In this document: piece by piece, positions 46,324 through 55,273 of the stretch
Layout: every line of letters starts with the position of its first letter
Numbering within the stretch: position 1 is the stretch's first letter
NCBI RefSeq assembly: GCF_026153455.1
Contig: NZ_CP110629.1
Location: 2,108,001 to 2,172,000 of the forward strand
DNA length: 64,000 bases
Source of the DNA: Marinimicrobium sp. C6131
GTDB taxonomy: Bacteria > Pseudomonadota > Gammaproteobacteria > Pseudomonadales > Cellvibrionaceae
Reading direction: 5' to 3'
The notes under the pieces: generated by a model
What the model was told of the DNA's origin: nothing
The model's input: only the letters and a program-made list of their open reading frames with translations
Database searches by the model: none
Position numbers and translations under genes: made by a program

Positions 46324-47852
46324 AACTGACAGGACAGGCTTTTATCGGTGCAACCCGGGTCGCTGGACAGGGCAATGCCCTGCAAGCCATGGACCCGGCC
46401 GACAACGCAACCCTCGACCCGGTGTACTCCAGTGCTCAGTCGCAGGACGTGGACCGCGCCTGCGAACTGGCTCGACAGGCGTTCGGTCCCTACCGCAAAA
46501 CCGACCCGGAAACGCGGGCCCGTTTTCTGGAAACCATCGCGGACAACATACTCGAACTGGGTGAGGGACTGATCCAGCGAGCCATGGCCGAAACCGGGCT
46601 GCCCCGGGCCCGTCTCGAAGGCGAGCGGGGCCGCACGGTCAACCAACTGAAACTGTTTGCCGAGGTGCTGCGTGCCGATCGTTGGCTCGATATTCAGCGG
46701 GACCCGGCGCTGCCGGAGCGCACCCCGCCGCGCCCGGACCTGCGCTCGCGCAATATTCCCCTGGGCCCGGTGGCCGTGTTCGGTGCGAGTAATTTCCCGC
46801 TGGCGTTTTCGGTCGCCGGCGGTGACACCGCCTCGGCGCTGGCCGCTGGCTGCCCGGTGATCGTCAAGGCACACCCGGCTCACCCTGGCACTTCGGAGCT
46901 GGTCGGACATGCCCTTCAGCAGGCCGTTAAACAATGCGGCCTGGACGAAGGCGTGTTCTCCCTGCTGTTTGATGCGGGCCACGATGTCGGCGCCGCACTG
47001 GTGGCTCATCCGGCGATCAAAGCGGTCGGGTTTACCGGGTCCCGCAAGGGCGGAACGGCGCTCATGGCCATTGCCGCCGCGCGTCCGGAGCCCATTCCGG
47101 TGTATGCGGAAATGAGCAGTATCAACCCATTGTTTCTGCTCTCGGATGCGCTGGAAGTCGACCCCGAAACCCTGGCCGAACAATACGTCGACTCGCTGCA
47201 GATGGGCGCGGGACAGTTCTGTACCAACCCCGGCCTGCTGGTCGCCCGCACCGGCCCGGCACTGGATCGCTTTATCGCCCGAGCCACTGAAAAGCTGCAG
47301 GGCTCACAGGGCCAGACCATGCTTACCCCTGGCATTGCCCAGGCCTACAACGCCGGCCTGACCTCCCTCGCGGCGCAGCCGGGAGTGGAGCTGATTGCCC
47401 GTGCCCCCGACGCACAGGCCCCCAATCAATGCCAGAGCACGTTGCTCGGTACCCGGGCAGAGCATTTTCTGAAGCAGCCCGAGCTTCAGTCGGAGGTATT
47501 TGGCTCAGCGGCACTGTTGGTTCAATGTGACAGCGACGCACAGATGCTCGCCATCGCCAGAGGGCTGGAGGGACAACTGACCGCAGGGCTGCATCTGACC
47601 GACCAGGTCGACACCACCCTGGCCAGGGAGTTGATTGAAGTATTGGAAACCCGGGCGGGCCGCCTACTGATCAATGGCTTCCCCACCGGAGTTGAAGTCT
47701 GCAGTGCCATGGTGCACGGTGGCCCCTACCCTGCCACGTCGGACGGGCGCACCACCTCGGTGGGCACCCGGGCCATCGACCGTTTCCTGCGGCCAGTGTG
47801 CTACCAGAACTTTCCGGAAACCTTGCTCCCAGTTGAACTTCAAGGCCTGTAG
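46320..47852 (+). CDS. Alpha-ketoglutaric semialdehyde dehydrogenase (ALDH superfamily)
   Basis: A 510-residue NAD(P)-dependent aldehyde dehydrogenase that oxidises 2,5-dioxopentanoate to 2-oxoglutarate, the last step of Weimberg-type sugar-acid pathways. Signatures of the KGSADH group are GPVAVFGASNFPLAFSVAGG, VIVKAHPAHPGTSELV, the general base Glu in YAEMSSINP (about residue 264) and nucleophile Cys301 in GAGQFCTNPG. Its translational coupling to tctA shows that import and catabolism are one operon. The 3' end lies 20 bases from the group II intron. Confidence 0.92.
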   Translation: MKLTGQAFIGATRVAGQGNALQAMDPADNATLDPVYSSAQSQDVDRACELARQAFGPYRKTDPETRARFLETIADNILELGEGLIQRAMAETGLPRARLEGERGRTVNQLKLFAEVLRADRWLDIQRDPALPERTPPRPDLRSRNIPLGPVAVFGASNFPLAFSVAGGDTASALAAGCPVIVKAHPAHPGTSELVGHALQQAVKQCGLDEGVFSLLFDAGHDVGAALVAHPAIKAVGFTGSRKGGTALMAIAAARPEPIPVYAEMSSINPLFLLSDALEVDPETLAEQYVDSLQMGAGQFCTNPGLLVARTGPALDRFIARATEKLQGSQGQTMLTPGIAQAYNAGLTSLAAQPGVELIARAPDAQAPNQCQSTLLGTRAEHFLKQPELQSEVFGSAALLVQCDSDAQMLAIARGLEGQLTAGLHLTDQVDTTLARELIEVLETRAGRLLINGFPTGVEVCSAMVHGGPYPATSDGRTTSVGTRAIDRFLRPVCYQNFPETLLPVELQGL

Positions 47853-47912
47853 AAACCAGCTGGGCGCCAACAATCGAGTAGGGTGAGGCGTCTCCGCCTC
47901 AGCCCTCTCACA

Positions 47913-47943
47913 GAACCGTACATACGGGCCACGTATACGGCTC
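47913..47943 (-). ncRNA. Group II intron domain V
   Basis: On the minus strand GAGCCGTA...TACGGTTC form the proximal helix with the AGC catalytic triad. The distal part TACG-TGGCC-CGTA is short (31 nt in all against the usual 34) and I see no GNRA tetraloop, which may weaken splicing. Confidence 0.75.
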
Positions 47944-47949
47944 ATGCCA

Positions 47950-49227
47950 TTAACTTACCCCGAGCTCGGGGACAGTGATGCCGGTTCGAACCTTGGTCGG
48001 GTCTACCAACCTCAGTTCATCGTGCAGGTAGGCATTGGGGATCGCATGATGCGCCAGCGGCGACGCCGCGTTGCGCCAGCTACGCATCTTGATGGACTTG
48101 AACGGCGGGCGGTAGCCCAGCTGTTTCAGCCTCCGATGTAGCCGGCTCGGTTTCTTCCACTGGGTGAGCTGGATGCAGCGTAGACGACGCCTCAGCCATC
48201 TCATCACCTGCTTCAGAACCCGAGCGCAGTTCGCTACCCGGAAGTAGCCGGCAAAGCCCCGCAGCACCGGATTCAACTCGCGGATGATCTGCATAAGTCC
48301 GATTCCACGGTTTCGCTTGGTCAGCGCTTTGAGCGTCTGCTTGAGTTTCACCACCTTCTTGTCCTGGATGCGGGTGTACTTAGTGTGGATCACCACACCC
48401 AGGAACTTCACCCCCTCATCGCTGTGGGCGATGTGGGTCTTGGTGGCATTCACCCTCAGCTTCAGCTCTCCTTCCAGATACCCTTGGGCCACCCGTAACG
48501 CATTCTCCGCACCCGCTCGTGAGCCGCACAGGATCAAGATGTCGTCCGCGTAGCGGACGATGCGGTGACCCCGCGCTTTCATGAACTGGTCGAAGGCGTC
48601 CAGATAGACGTTTGCAATCAATGGACTGATCACGCCGCCCTGCGGGCTGCCCAACGTCGTCTCTTCGAGGTGGTGCCCCACCATGACTCCGCTTTCCAGA
48701 AACTGGCGCAGCAGTGACAGAACACTGCCGTCCGTGATCCGTCGGCGGAACCGGCGGATGATCAGGTCGTGATTGAGGGTGTCGAAGCATTTCGACAGGT
48801 CCATGTCCACGACCCATTCGCGCCGATAGCGGCGGACGAACAACTCCGCCTTGCCAATGGCGTGGTGAGCACGGCGTCCCGGACGATACCCGTAACTCGA
48901 CGGGTGGAAGTCCGGCTCGAAGATCGGTTCTATGATGCCGCGCAACGCCTGTTGCACTACCCGGTCCCGAACCGTCGGAATGCCCAGCAGACGCTCACCG
49001 CCATCCTCCTTGGCAATGACCACACGTCTGACCGGTCGCGCCCGATAGCGCTTCTCCTTCAGCTCGAGTAGCAGGCACGACAGCTCCACCTCCAGATTCG
49101 CCTCGAACGCACTCAGGCTCTGCCCATCGATTCCGGCCGCACCTTTGTTGCGTTTGACGTGTCTGAAGGCTTCATACAGACGCTGCTTTGACAGCAGGTG
49201 CCCGTACAGACTGTAGTATCTCCTCAT
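47950..49227 (-). CDS. ltrA: Group II intron reverse transcriptase/maturase
   Basis: A 425-residue intron-encoded protein that would help splicing and retrohoming. RT blocks are present in order: RNKGAAGIDG (block 1), LGIPTVRDRVVQQAL (block 2), SYGYRPGRRAHHAI, DMDLSKCFDTLNHDLI, LGSPQGGVISPLIANVYLD and the active site YADD (RYADDILIL). The C-terminal maturase (GIIM/X) domain runs from about residue 330 with W-rich helices (VMRWLRRRLRCIQLTQWKK). There is no HNH endonuclease, as expected for class C introns. The frame is intact, so the element could be mobile. 'ltrA' is the family label only. Confidence 0.95.
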   Translation of the reverse strand: MRRYYSLYGHLLSKQRLYEAFRHVKRNKGAAGIDGQSLSAFEANLEVELSCLLLELKEKRYRARPVRRVVIAKEDGGERLLGIPTVRDRVVQQALRGIIEPIFEPDFHPSSYGYRPGRRAHHAIGKAELFVRRYRREWVVDMDLSKCFDTLNHDLIIRRFRRRITDGSVLSLLRQFLESGVMVGHHLEETTLGSPQGGVISPLIANVYLDAFDQFMKARGHRIVRYADDILILCGSRAGAENALRVAQGYLEGELKLRVNATKTHIAHSDEGVKFLGVVIHTKYTRIQDKKVVKLKQTLKALTKRNRGIGLMQIIRELNPVLRGFAGYFRVANCARVLKQVMRWLRRRLRCIQLTQWKKPSRLHRRLKQLGYRPPFKSIKMRSWRNAASPLAHHAIPNAYLHDELRLVDPTKVRTGITVPELGVS

Positions 49228-49957
49228 GCCTGCGCATCTCCGTGATGACGGCTTCGAGGGTCGGTCTGGCTGCCGGCCTGGTTCAAGCGATCCGCCCGGG
49301 TGCTAGCGCTGTGGCAATCGTCCGCCACGGTATCGCCCTACTGCCTGGTTCGCAGAACACCGAAGCCACCACGTTCCCGCAGCGCCTCAATGCACGTGCC
49401 AGCCCCGTCGGGCTGCTTGTGAACACAGCGTCCACCGCTCGCTCGTCGTCCGTCATACTCGCTAATGACTTCCGCCCTTCGCATCCCAGCGGGGCTTTTG
49501 GCTCCGCTCGGCCCGCTGAACCTCCGCCAGCGGTCGTTCCGGCTTTGTCCTCCGCACTGTTACCAGGCTTCTTCGGTCGGAACTTCTTCACTACTACGGC
49601 TTCATCTGCCACCTCGCACCCACTGTGACCTCGGCTCTCGCCTTGCGCCCCAGCATCCGGCACGGCCGGATTCGGTGTCAGGCTTCCCCGGTTACTGCAC
49701 CGGCTCCCCGTCAACGATGCCACCCTCAATCACAACACAGGTCTGACTGAGTATCGGGCTTCGCGCTATCTTGCACGCTTACCCACCTGTGCTGCCGAAG
49801 CAGGTTCACTGTCGTTGTGTACCGTTGACCTCCTATGGCTTCCTTCAGACCCCACCGTTGGCCAGTGACGCCCTTGCCAGTCGGATTATCTTCCCCTCAG
49901 TCGGGGTGATGTCATCTTCTTTCAGACGACCGGGTTTGCCGGCTTCGCCGGGCAAAC

Positions 49958-49985
49958 AAAAAGGCGGGCCAATGCCCGCCTTTTT
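49958..49985 (-). terminator. Terminator of the GH28 operon and intron target site
   Basis: AAAAAGGCGGGC-att-GGCCCGCCTTTTT on the minus strand, 19 bases after the GH28 stop. The group IIC intron begins at the base after its T-tract. Confidence 0.92.
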
Positions 49986-50004
49986 CGTTTCAGTCAGCAG
50001 GTAG

Positions 50005-51375
50005 TTATTTCCAGTCGAGCTGACCGTTTACCCGATTGCCATTGATTTCGACATTGTCGAACACCAGGTTCTGAACATTGTCGAGGACAAACAGGTCGTC
50101 GGCTTTCTTGATGGTAATATTGCGCAACGTCACATCCTGCAGCGGATAACCTTCGGGCGCGTACACTTCCAGAACACTACCGGTGGATTCCACGGTAATG
50201 TCTTCGAATACCAGATCGCGATAAACGGTGGGATAGTTGCCACCCAGCTCACCCGGATAGTTCAACTGAAACCAGAACAGTTGATCAAACGACTCAATGG
50301 TCATGTTGCGCACCCGGATATGCTCGGCCACACCACCACGATCCAGGTTGGCTTTGAAGCGCACGGCCGCCTTGCCGCTGCGCAGAATGTTATCGGTAAA
50401 GTAGACGTGGCGAATACCACCGGACATTTCGCTGCCCAGTGCTATACCATCTTCACCCCCCATGTCATTGTTGCGCACCACCACATACTCACTGGGGCGG
50501 CCGACCTGACGACCGTCATAGTCACGACCGGATTTGATTACCACCGAATCGTCGCCGGTGCGGAAGTAGTTGTTCTCCACAATCACATAGCGACTGGAGT
50601 CCACATCGATACCGTCATTATTGGGGAACATGCTGTCCACCTTCAGACCACGCACGATGGCGTGATCGGTGTAGACCAGATGATTGATCCAGAACGGCGA
50701 ATTTTTGATGGTGTAGTCTTCCAGCAAAACACGCTGGGCATCGACAATCTGCAGCATGCTCGGGCGCAGGAAGTGTCCCTCGGCAAACTGACGCTCCTCC
50801 ACCGGGTTGCCCGCGGCGCCCATGGCCCGAAGTGCGTCCATATCCGGGCGCTGCTTGTCGTACCAGGGGTGAAACTCACTGTCTTCGTTGCCATCCAGGG
50901 TGCCCTTGCCGGTCACCGCAACATCCTGCACCTGGTAGGCGTAGATCAGGGGAGAGTAGCCATACATTTCGGTCCCTTCCCAGCGGGTCAGCACCGCCGG
51001 CAGATAATCCTCCGGCTCGGGGCTGAACAACAGCGTGGCCCCCTCGCTGATGTGCAGATTGATCCGGCTTTTCAGGTGAATCGGACCGTGACTCTCCCAC
51101 TGGCCCTCGGGAATGATGACCCGGCCACCGCCGTCCGCACTGGCCTGCTCGATCGCCGCCATGATCGCAGGGCGGGCATCGCCGCGCTTGGCGTCGAAGT
51201 CGGTAATCAGATAATCGCGATTGGGAATCTGTGGAGGCTGTACCGCCTGCACAATTTCAGAGGCTTTGTTCCAGTCCGCCTGGGTGTCGTCGTGACTGTC
51301 CAGCGCCTGGGACAAGGATGCCGAGGTGGCCAGCACGGCGGCAAGCCCCCAGCGAAACAATGGGTTGATGGTCAT
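50005..51375 (-). CDS. GH28 polygalacturonase, probably exo-acting
   Basis: A 456-residue secreted pectinase with a signal peptide ending near SQALD (residue 25) and a right-handed beta-helix. GH28 catalytic landmarks: NNDGIDVDS (about residue 252), TGDDSVVIKSG (about 272), GSEMSGG (about 312) and RFKAN (about 338, the RIK equivalent). The GSEMSGG form is usual in bacterial exo-polygalacturonases, so it probably releases galacturonate or digalacturonate from chain ends. Last gene of a minus-strand operon after GH105 (92 bases) and the Gfo/Idh/MocA gene, ended by the terminator at 49958-49985. Confidence 0.93.
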   Translation of the reverse strand: MTINPLFRWGLAAVLATSASLSQALDSHDDTQADWNKASEIVQAVQPPQIPNRDYLITDFDAKRGDARPAIMAAIEQASADGGGRVIIPEGQWESHGPIHLKSRINLHISEGATLLFSPEPEDYLPAVLTRWEGTEMYGYSPLIYAYQVQDVAVTGKGTLDGNEDSEFHPWYDKQRPDMDALRAMGAAGNPVEERQFAEGHFLRPSMLQIVDAQRVLLEDYTIKNSPFWINHLVYTDHAIVRGLKVDSMFPNNDGIDVDSSRYVIVENNYFRTGDDSVVIKSGRDYDGRQVGRPSEYVVVRNNDMGGEDGIALGSEMSGGIRHVYFTDNILRSGKAAVRFKANLDRGGVAEHIRVRNMTIESFDQLFWFQLNYPGELGGNYPTVYRDLVFEDITVESTGSVLEVYAPEGYPLQDVTLRNITIKKADDLFVLDNVQNLVFDNVEINGNRVNGQLDWK

Positions 51376-51467
51376 AATGTCCTCACTACTTCTGAGTGGT
51401 TATCGTTGATTATAGGGGCGCTCTCACACGCCCCGGGTATTGAAAAGCAAATGCCGCCGGAACGCAA

Positions 51468-52712
51468 TCAGCGGTCGAGTTCAAGGGCGGCCAGGATAAA
51501 AGGGCCGGTACCATGGGGATCGTTCACACGAATCGCTTCGCCAACATAGTACTCAAAGGTTCCCGGGCGGTAGGGCTCGTTGCCCAGACCGGCACTGCCA
51601 CAGATCTGGGTCAGATGGATTTCGCCATTGGCTTCCACATCCACCAGTTCCTGAATCAGGCCATCGAACCCTTTCTCGGCCACCGCCTGAAACTTCTCCG
51701 GCAGATACCCCATGCGGACGCCTTTTGCCATGGCGTAGACAAACATCGAGGAGCCGGAAGCTTCCAGGTAGTTGCCGTAGCGATCGCCCTGATCCGTCAC
51801 CTGATACCAGAGGCCGGAATCGTGCTGTACCTTCTCCAACGCCACCACCAGACGATTGAGAATATCGATCAGCGCCTGACGGTCGGGGTGGTCTTCGGGG
51901 AAGAAGTCGAGGGTATCCACCAGCGCCATGGCGTACCAGCCCATGGCCCGGGACCAGAAGTGCTCAGACAGACCCGTCTCATCATCGGCCCAGGTCTGCA
52001 GGGTGCTTTCATCCCAACCGTGGTACAGCAGCCCACTCTCCGGGTCGCGGGTTTTGGATTCGATCAGTTTGAACTGATGGGCGATATCGGAAAAGCTCTC
52101 GTCGGAGTTTTCAAACGTGGCCGCATACTGAGCCCAATAGGCCGCGCCCATATACAGGCCATCGAGCCACATCTGCCAGGGGTAGATGCGCTTGTGCCAC
52201 AGGCCACCGGAGCGGGTGCGCGGCTGCCAGTCCAGTTGCTTGCGCAGAGTCTGCATGGCCGTCAGGTAGCGCTCGTCTTCGTATTTCTCATACAACAGGA
52301 ACAACAGTTTTCCTGCATTGACATCGTCAATGTTGAAGTCCCAGATGTGGTAGTTCTTGATCTGACCCTGATCATCAATCAACTGATCCACATACACTTT
52401 TCCGTATTGCAGGTAACGATCATCGCCGGTGCGCTCATAAGCTTTCTGCATTGAGTAGAGCGTCAGCCCGTAGGTGTAAGCCCACTTGGGAGAATCCAGA
52501 AGCTTGTAGTCACGCATGGCCCAGGCTTCCGGGCTGCGCTTGATGATGGACAGGGCCATCCGGTCCGACCACTTGCCGTCTTTCGGGACGGTGACAGACG
52601 ACTCACCGGTTTGGGCACTGGCGCAGCCCATGGTCAGACTCACCAGAGCCAGCACCATCAATGGGAAGCGGATGCCGAGTTTGATCCATTGGCCTATCGG
52701 GTTGATCAACAT
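51468..52712 (-). CDS. GH105 unsaturated rhamnogalacturonyl hydrolase
   Basis: A 414-residue (alpha/alpha)6-barrel enzyme of the YteR/YesR family that hydrates and releases the unsaturated uronyl group left by pectate or rhamnogalacturonan lyases. The proposed catalytic Asp is in QMWLDGLYMG; other family segments are HIWDFNIDDVNAGK, FWSRAMGWYAMAL and the C-terminal GTGPFILAALEL. The N-terminus has a hydrophobic stretch followed by LTMGCASAQ, so it is exported, probably as a lipoprotein at Cys30. It shares an operon with GH28 and a periplasmic oxidoreductase. No lyase is present in the window, so its substrate must be made elsewhere. Confidence 0.92.
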   Translation of the reverse strand: MLINPIGQWIKLGIRFPLMVLALVSLTMGCASAQTGESSVTVPKDGKWSDRMALSIIKRSPEAWAMRDYKLLDSPKWAYTYGLTLYSMQKAYERTGDDRYLQYGKVYVDQLIDDQGQIKNYHIWDFNIDDVNAGKLLFLLYEKYEDERYLTAMQTLRKQLDWQPRTRSGGLWHKRIYPWQMWLDGLYMGAAYWAQYAATFENSDESFSDIAHQFKLIESKTRDPESGLLYHGWDESTLQTWADDETGLSEHFWSRAMGWYAMALVDTLDFFPEDHPDRQALIDILNRLVVALEKVQHDSGLWYQVTDQGDRYGNYLEASGSSMFVYAMAKGVRMGYLPEKFQAVAEKGFDGLIQELVDVEANGEIHLTQICGSAGLGNEPYRPGTFEYYVGEAIRVNDPHGTGPFILAALELDR

Positions 52713-52732
52713 GTCTCTCTCCTGTCGTTGTA

Positions 52733-52749
52733 TGAATTATTGATTCATG
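52733..52749. promoter_or_regulatory. Inverted repeat upstream of the GH105 gene
   Basis: ATGAAT-tattg-ATTCAT, 21 bases before the GH105 start and downstream of the oxidoreductase gene. A possible internal regulatory site; weak because it is short. Confidence 0.25.
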
Positions 52750-52852
52750 ATCGGGCAACAAGCTGGCCGAAAGTTAAAAAAAGGCGCTGCCGACGTAGGT
52801 CCGGACAGCGCCAAGCTGGAGGCAAGCGGTACACCATGAAACGTTGTCTGAC

Positions 52853-54283
52853 TCAGGCCTTCATTCGCTTGACCTGAGGTTTGAGGTCGGTCAGTTCTTC
52901 AATTTTGACCGGCCTGCCCTCATCAATACTTTTTCGCGCCGCCACACCAATCAGCACCGACATGGCGCCATCGCGGAAGTTGGCTTTCTGACCGTAGTTG
53001 CGCTCGGGTGGAATGCCCTTGAACACATGGGCGTTGAGAATCGGGTCACCGCCCCAGTGCGCCTTGCGAATGTAGGGCAACTCAATGCGCTGATAGTCAC
53101 CAAAGTTCTTGGCGATGATCAATTCGTGTCGACCCTCTTCGCGGGTGCTGTGACTGGTCAGCCCCATTTCCTTTTCGTACACTTTGGACTGATCGGTTTC
53201 CTGCTCTTCCAGCCAGGGAATCCCCTCCCAGGTTTCCACCCGACCATGCTTGCCGTTCAGCGCCAGACGAAAGCCTTCAAATGGCGAATAGGTCGTCAGG
53301 GAATAGTTGACGATCACGTTGTTCGCGTAGCGCACCTGCACACTCATTTTGTCGAAAATATCGATTTCTTCGCGCCAGAGGCAATTGTCGCGAATGTAAC
53401 CGTCGTGATGCTCATTTTCGACGTAAAGCTTGGTGGCCAGATCGTCTTTGGTGATGTCCCAGTAGTAGTCGCACTTCTTCTGATGCGGACACTCCCGACA
53501 GTTTTTACCCCGGAAGTCGTTGTTGTGTCCGTAGTGCTCCAGGGCACCGTAGGCGGATACCTCGACCGGGTCGGATTCGATAAACCAGTTCAACAGGTCG
53601 AAATGGTGGGCTGACTTGTGCAGCAGCAGGGTGCCACCTTTCTCGCGCAGACCATGCCAACGTCGAAAGTAGGAAGCCCCGTGATAGGTATTCAGGTACC
53701 AGTTGAAGTCCACCGACACCACGTCACCGATCTCCTTGCGATCCAGCACCTCTTTGAGCGAGGTGAACAGGTGACCGTAGCGGTAGTTGAAGCTCATGAT
53801 CAGTTCGGCGTCGGAGCGTTCCACCGCTTTCTGGATGGCGGCACATTTGTGCTCATCCGTGGTCATGGGCTTTTCGGTGATGACATTGATATTGCGATTC
53901 AACGCCTTGACGATGATGTCATCGTGACTGGCATCATCCGTGGTCACCATCACCATGTCGATGGGGCCACTGTCGAGCAGAGCATCAATATCGGTAAAGG
54001 TAGGACAATCGACCCCGATATAGTCTTTGGCGAACTGCAGGCGGCCCGGGTTGGTATCGCACAGGCCGGCGAACTCCACCGCGTCGGAAAAACCCTGCAC
54101 GAGGTCACGTCCCCAGAAGCGGATGCCACGGATACCGGTGCCGACCAGCGCCACCCGCATTTTACGGCCGGCCTGCTCGGCCATGATACCGGCACTGGAG
54201 GACGCAAGCGCCGTTCCCGCCAGGAGTTGACCACTGCCGCGCAGAAAGGCACGGCGATCGATCAGATGGGTTGATTTACTCAT
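52853..54283 (-). CDS. Tat-exported Gfo/Idh/MocA family oxidoreductase
   Basis: A 476-residue NAD(P)-dependent oxidoreductase. The N-terminus DRRAFLRGSGQLLAGTALAS is a twin-arginine-type signal, so the folded protein with its cofactor is probably moved to the periplasm, as for Zymomonas glucose-fructose oxidoreductase. The Rossmann motif is ALVGTGIRGIRFWG (about 44-57), with NINVITEKPMTTD the family EKP motif. A Cys-rich segment (KNCRECPHQKKCDYYW) may bind metal. First gene of the GH105-GH28 operon, with the LacI-type palindrome 46-59 bases upstream. It could oxidise a sugar or uronate from pectin in the periplasm; the substrate is not determined by sequence. Confidence 0.9.
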   Translation of the reverse strand: MSKSTHLIDRRAFLRGSGQLLAGTALASSSAGIMAEQAGRKMRVALVGTGIRGIRFWGRDLVQGFSDAVEFAGLCDTNPGRLQFAKDYIGVDCPTFTDIDALLDSGPIDMVMVTTDDASHDDIIVKALNRNINVITEKPMTTDEHKCAAIQKAVERSDAELIMSFNYRYGHLFTSLKEVLDRKEIGDVVSVDFNWYLNTYHGASYFRRWHGLREKGGTLLLHKSAHHFDLLNWFIESDPVEVSAYGALEHYGHNNDFRGKNCRECPHQKKCDYYWDITKDDLATKLYVENEHHDGYIRDNCLWREEIDIFDKMSVQVRYANNVIVNYSLTTYSPFEGFRLALNGKHGRVETWEGIPWLEEQETDQSKVYEKEMGLTSHSTREEGRHELIIAKNFGDYQRIELPYIRKAHWGGDPILNAHVFKGIPPERNYGQKANFRDGAMSVLIGVAARKSIDEGRPVKIEELTDLKPQVKRMKA

Positions 54284-54328
54284 GGTTCTATCTCTTTATT
54301 GTTATGTCAAAAGACTCTCACAACCAAA

Positions 54329-54342
54329 TGATTGCGCAATCA
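54329..54342. promoter_or_regulatory. Palindromic operator, site 2 (LacI type)
   Basis: TGATTGCGCAATCA, a perfect 14-bp palindrome identical to the core of site 1 at 40347-40362, 46 bases before the oxidoreductase start. It also lies upstream of the divergent gene at 54460. Confidence 0.8.
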
Positions 54343-54459
54343 ATACAGGTTTGCAAGTAAAAAAGTGAAAAGTTGCTATTGTGTGATATTTGCCGCCAGA
54401 ATAGGGGCCCTGTCCGGAGTGGGCCGCCCCCGGACTGAATCGCCCGCCCAGGAGGGACC

Positions 54460-55185
54460 ATGCCAGGCCGACACCGACGTTATTACCACGCCCTCCTGCT
54501 TCTGGGGTGGCTCTTACTGTCTTCCGCCAGCCTCGCAGAGCCCCGCCCCCGGATTGTATTCTCCTGCTGGGTGCCAACTTCCGTGCCACTGCATCAGCGA
54601 CTGAGCCGCCTGTTCACCGAGTCCTTCGATGCCTTGGGCTACGATTTCAGTATGCACTACCGTCCCAACCAGCGCTCACTGATGGAGGCAAACGCGGGTA
54701 TCAGCGATGGCGACTGCGCCCGGACACGAGATTACCGCGAAAACAACCCTGACACCGACCTGATCCGCATTGACGTCCTGCTGGCCCGAACGTCCATGGA
54801 AGCCTGGAGTCGCGAGCCGGACCTGACCCTGACCACCGAGGGGGACCTGGCCCGGGAACCGCTGCGCATCGGCTACGTCCGGGGTCACGTCGCAGTCAAG
54901 GACTTGATGCAACGCCATTCCCTGCCCAACCTCGTCTCGGTGACCGGTACCGAGCACGGCCTGAAGATGGTCAGTGCCGGACGTCTCGATTTGTTTATCG
55001 GCACCTCCGTATCCACCCGACAGGAACTGGAGGACATCGACCTGACCCACCCGATTTACTCCGCCGGCCATGTCATGGATATTGAGGGATACGCCTACCT
55101 GAACAAAGCGCACCGGGCGTTGCTGCCCTCGCTGGAGCGGGAGTTGCGCAAACGCCTGCCTGCCGGGGGTTGGCAGTTTGAGTGA
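54460..55185 (+). CDS. Periplasmic solute-binding-like protein (SBP_bac_3 type)
   Basis: A 241-residue exported protein; the ATG has a near-perfect AGGAGG upstream, and the signal peptide ends at ASLAEP (residue 27). The fold resembles family 3 solute-binding proteins of polar amino-acid transporters (RPRIVFSCW at the first strand, EPLRIGYVRGHVAVKDLM, VSVTGTEHGLKMVSAGRLDLFIG). No permease or ATPase is next to it, so it may be a sensor or an orphan receptor. It lacks further operon partners: coq7 starts 88 bases later with its own leader. Confidence 0.75.
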   Translation: MPGRHRRYYHALLLLGWLLLSSASLAEPRPRIVFSCWVPTSVPLHQRLSRLFTESFDALGYDFSMHYRPNQRSLMEANAGISDGDCARTRDYRENNPDTDLIRIDVLLARTSMEAWSREPDLTLTTEGDLAREPLRIGYVRGHVAVKDLMQRHSLPNLVSVTGTEHGLKMVSAGRLDLFIGTSVSTRQELEDIDLTHPIYSAGHVMDIEGYAYLNKAHRALLPSLERELRKRLPAGGWQFE

Positions 55186-55273
55186 GGCGGATCAACGCTG
55201 GGCAAGCCTTTTCATCCCCGAGTACAATAAGCGCGTATAGCCCCTCGAATGAACCCTGAACCAGGTGATTACC

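Larger units (their letters stand above)
47873..49957 (-). mobile_element. Group IIC intron (about 2.09 kb)
   Basis: A minus-strand group II intron carrying its own maturase gene. The 5' end is placed at 49957 (GTTTGCCCGGC, close to GTGTGCCCGGC of the Oceanobacillus IIC intron), immediately after the T-tract of a terminator; the domain I segment TCTGAAGGAAGC is also shared with that intron. The 3' end is placed at 47873 after domain VI (CCCTACTCGAT, ending in AY). Insertion directly behind a terminator hairpin is the known habit of class C introns. It has moved into the space between the KGSA dehydrogenase gene and the GH28 gene and disrupts neither. The 49228-49957 part is structured RNA domains I-III, without a supportable gene. 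Confidence 0.85.

Noticed and set aside
49283..49729. 148-codon minus-strand frame upstream of the intron maturase
   Set aside because: It falls in the structured RNA part of the group II intron; composition is explained by intron domains and no protein family is recognised.
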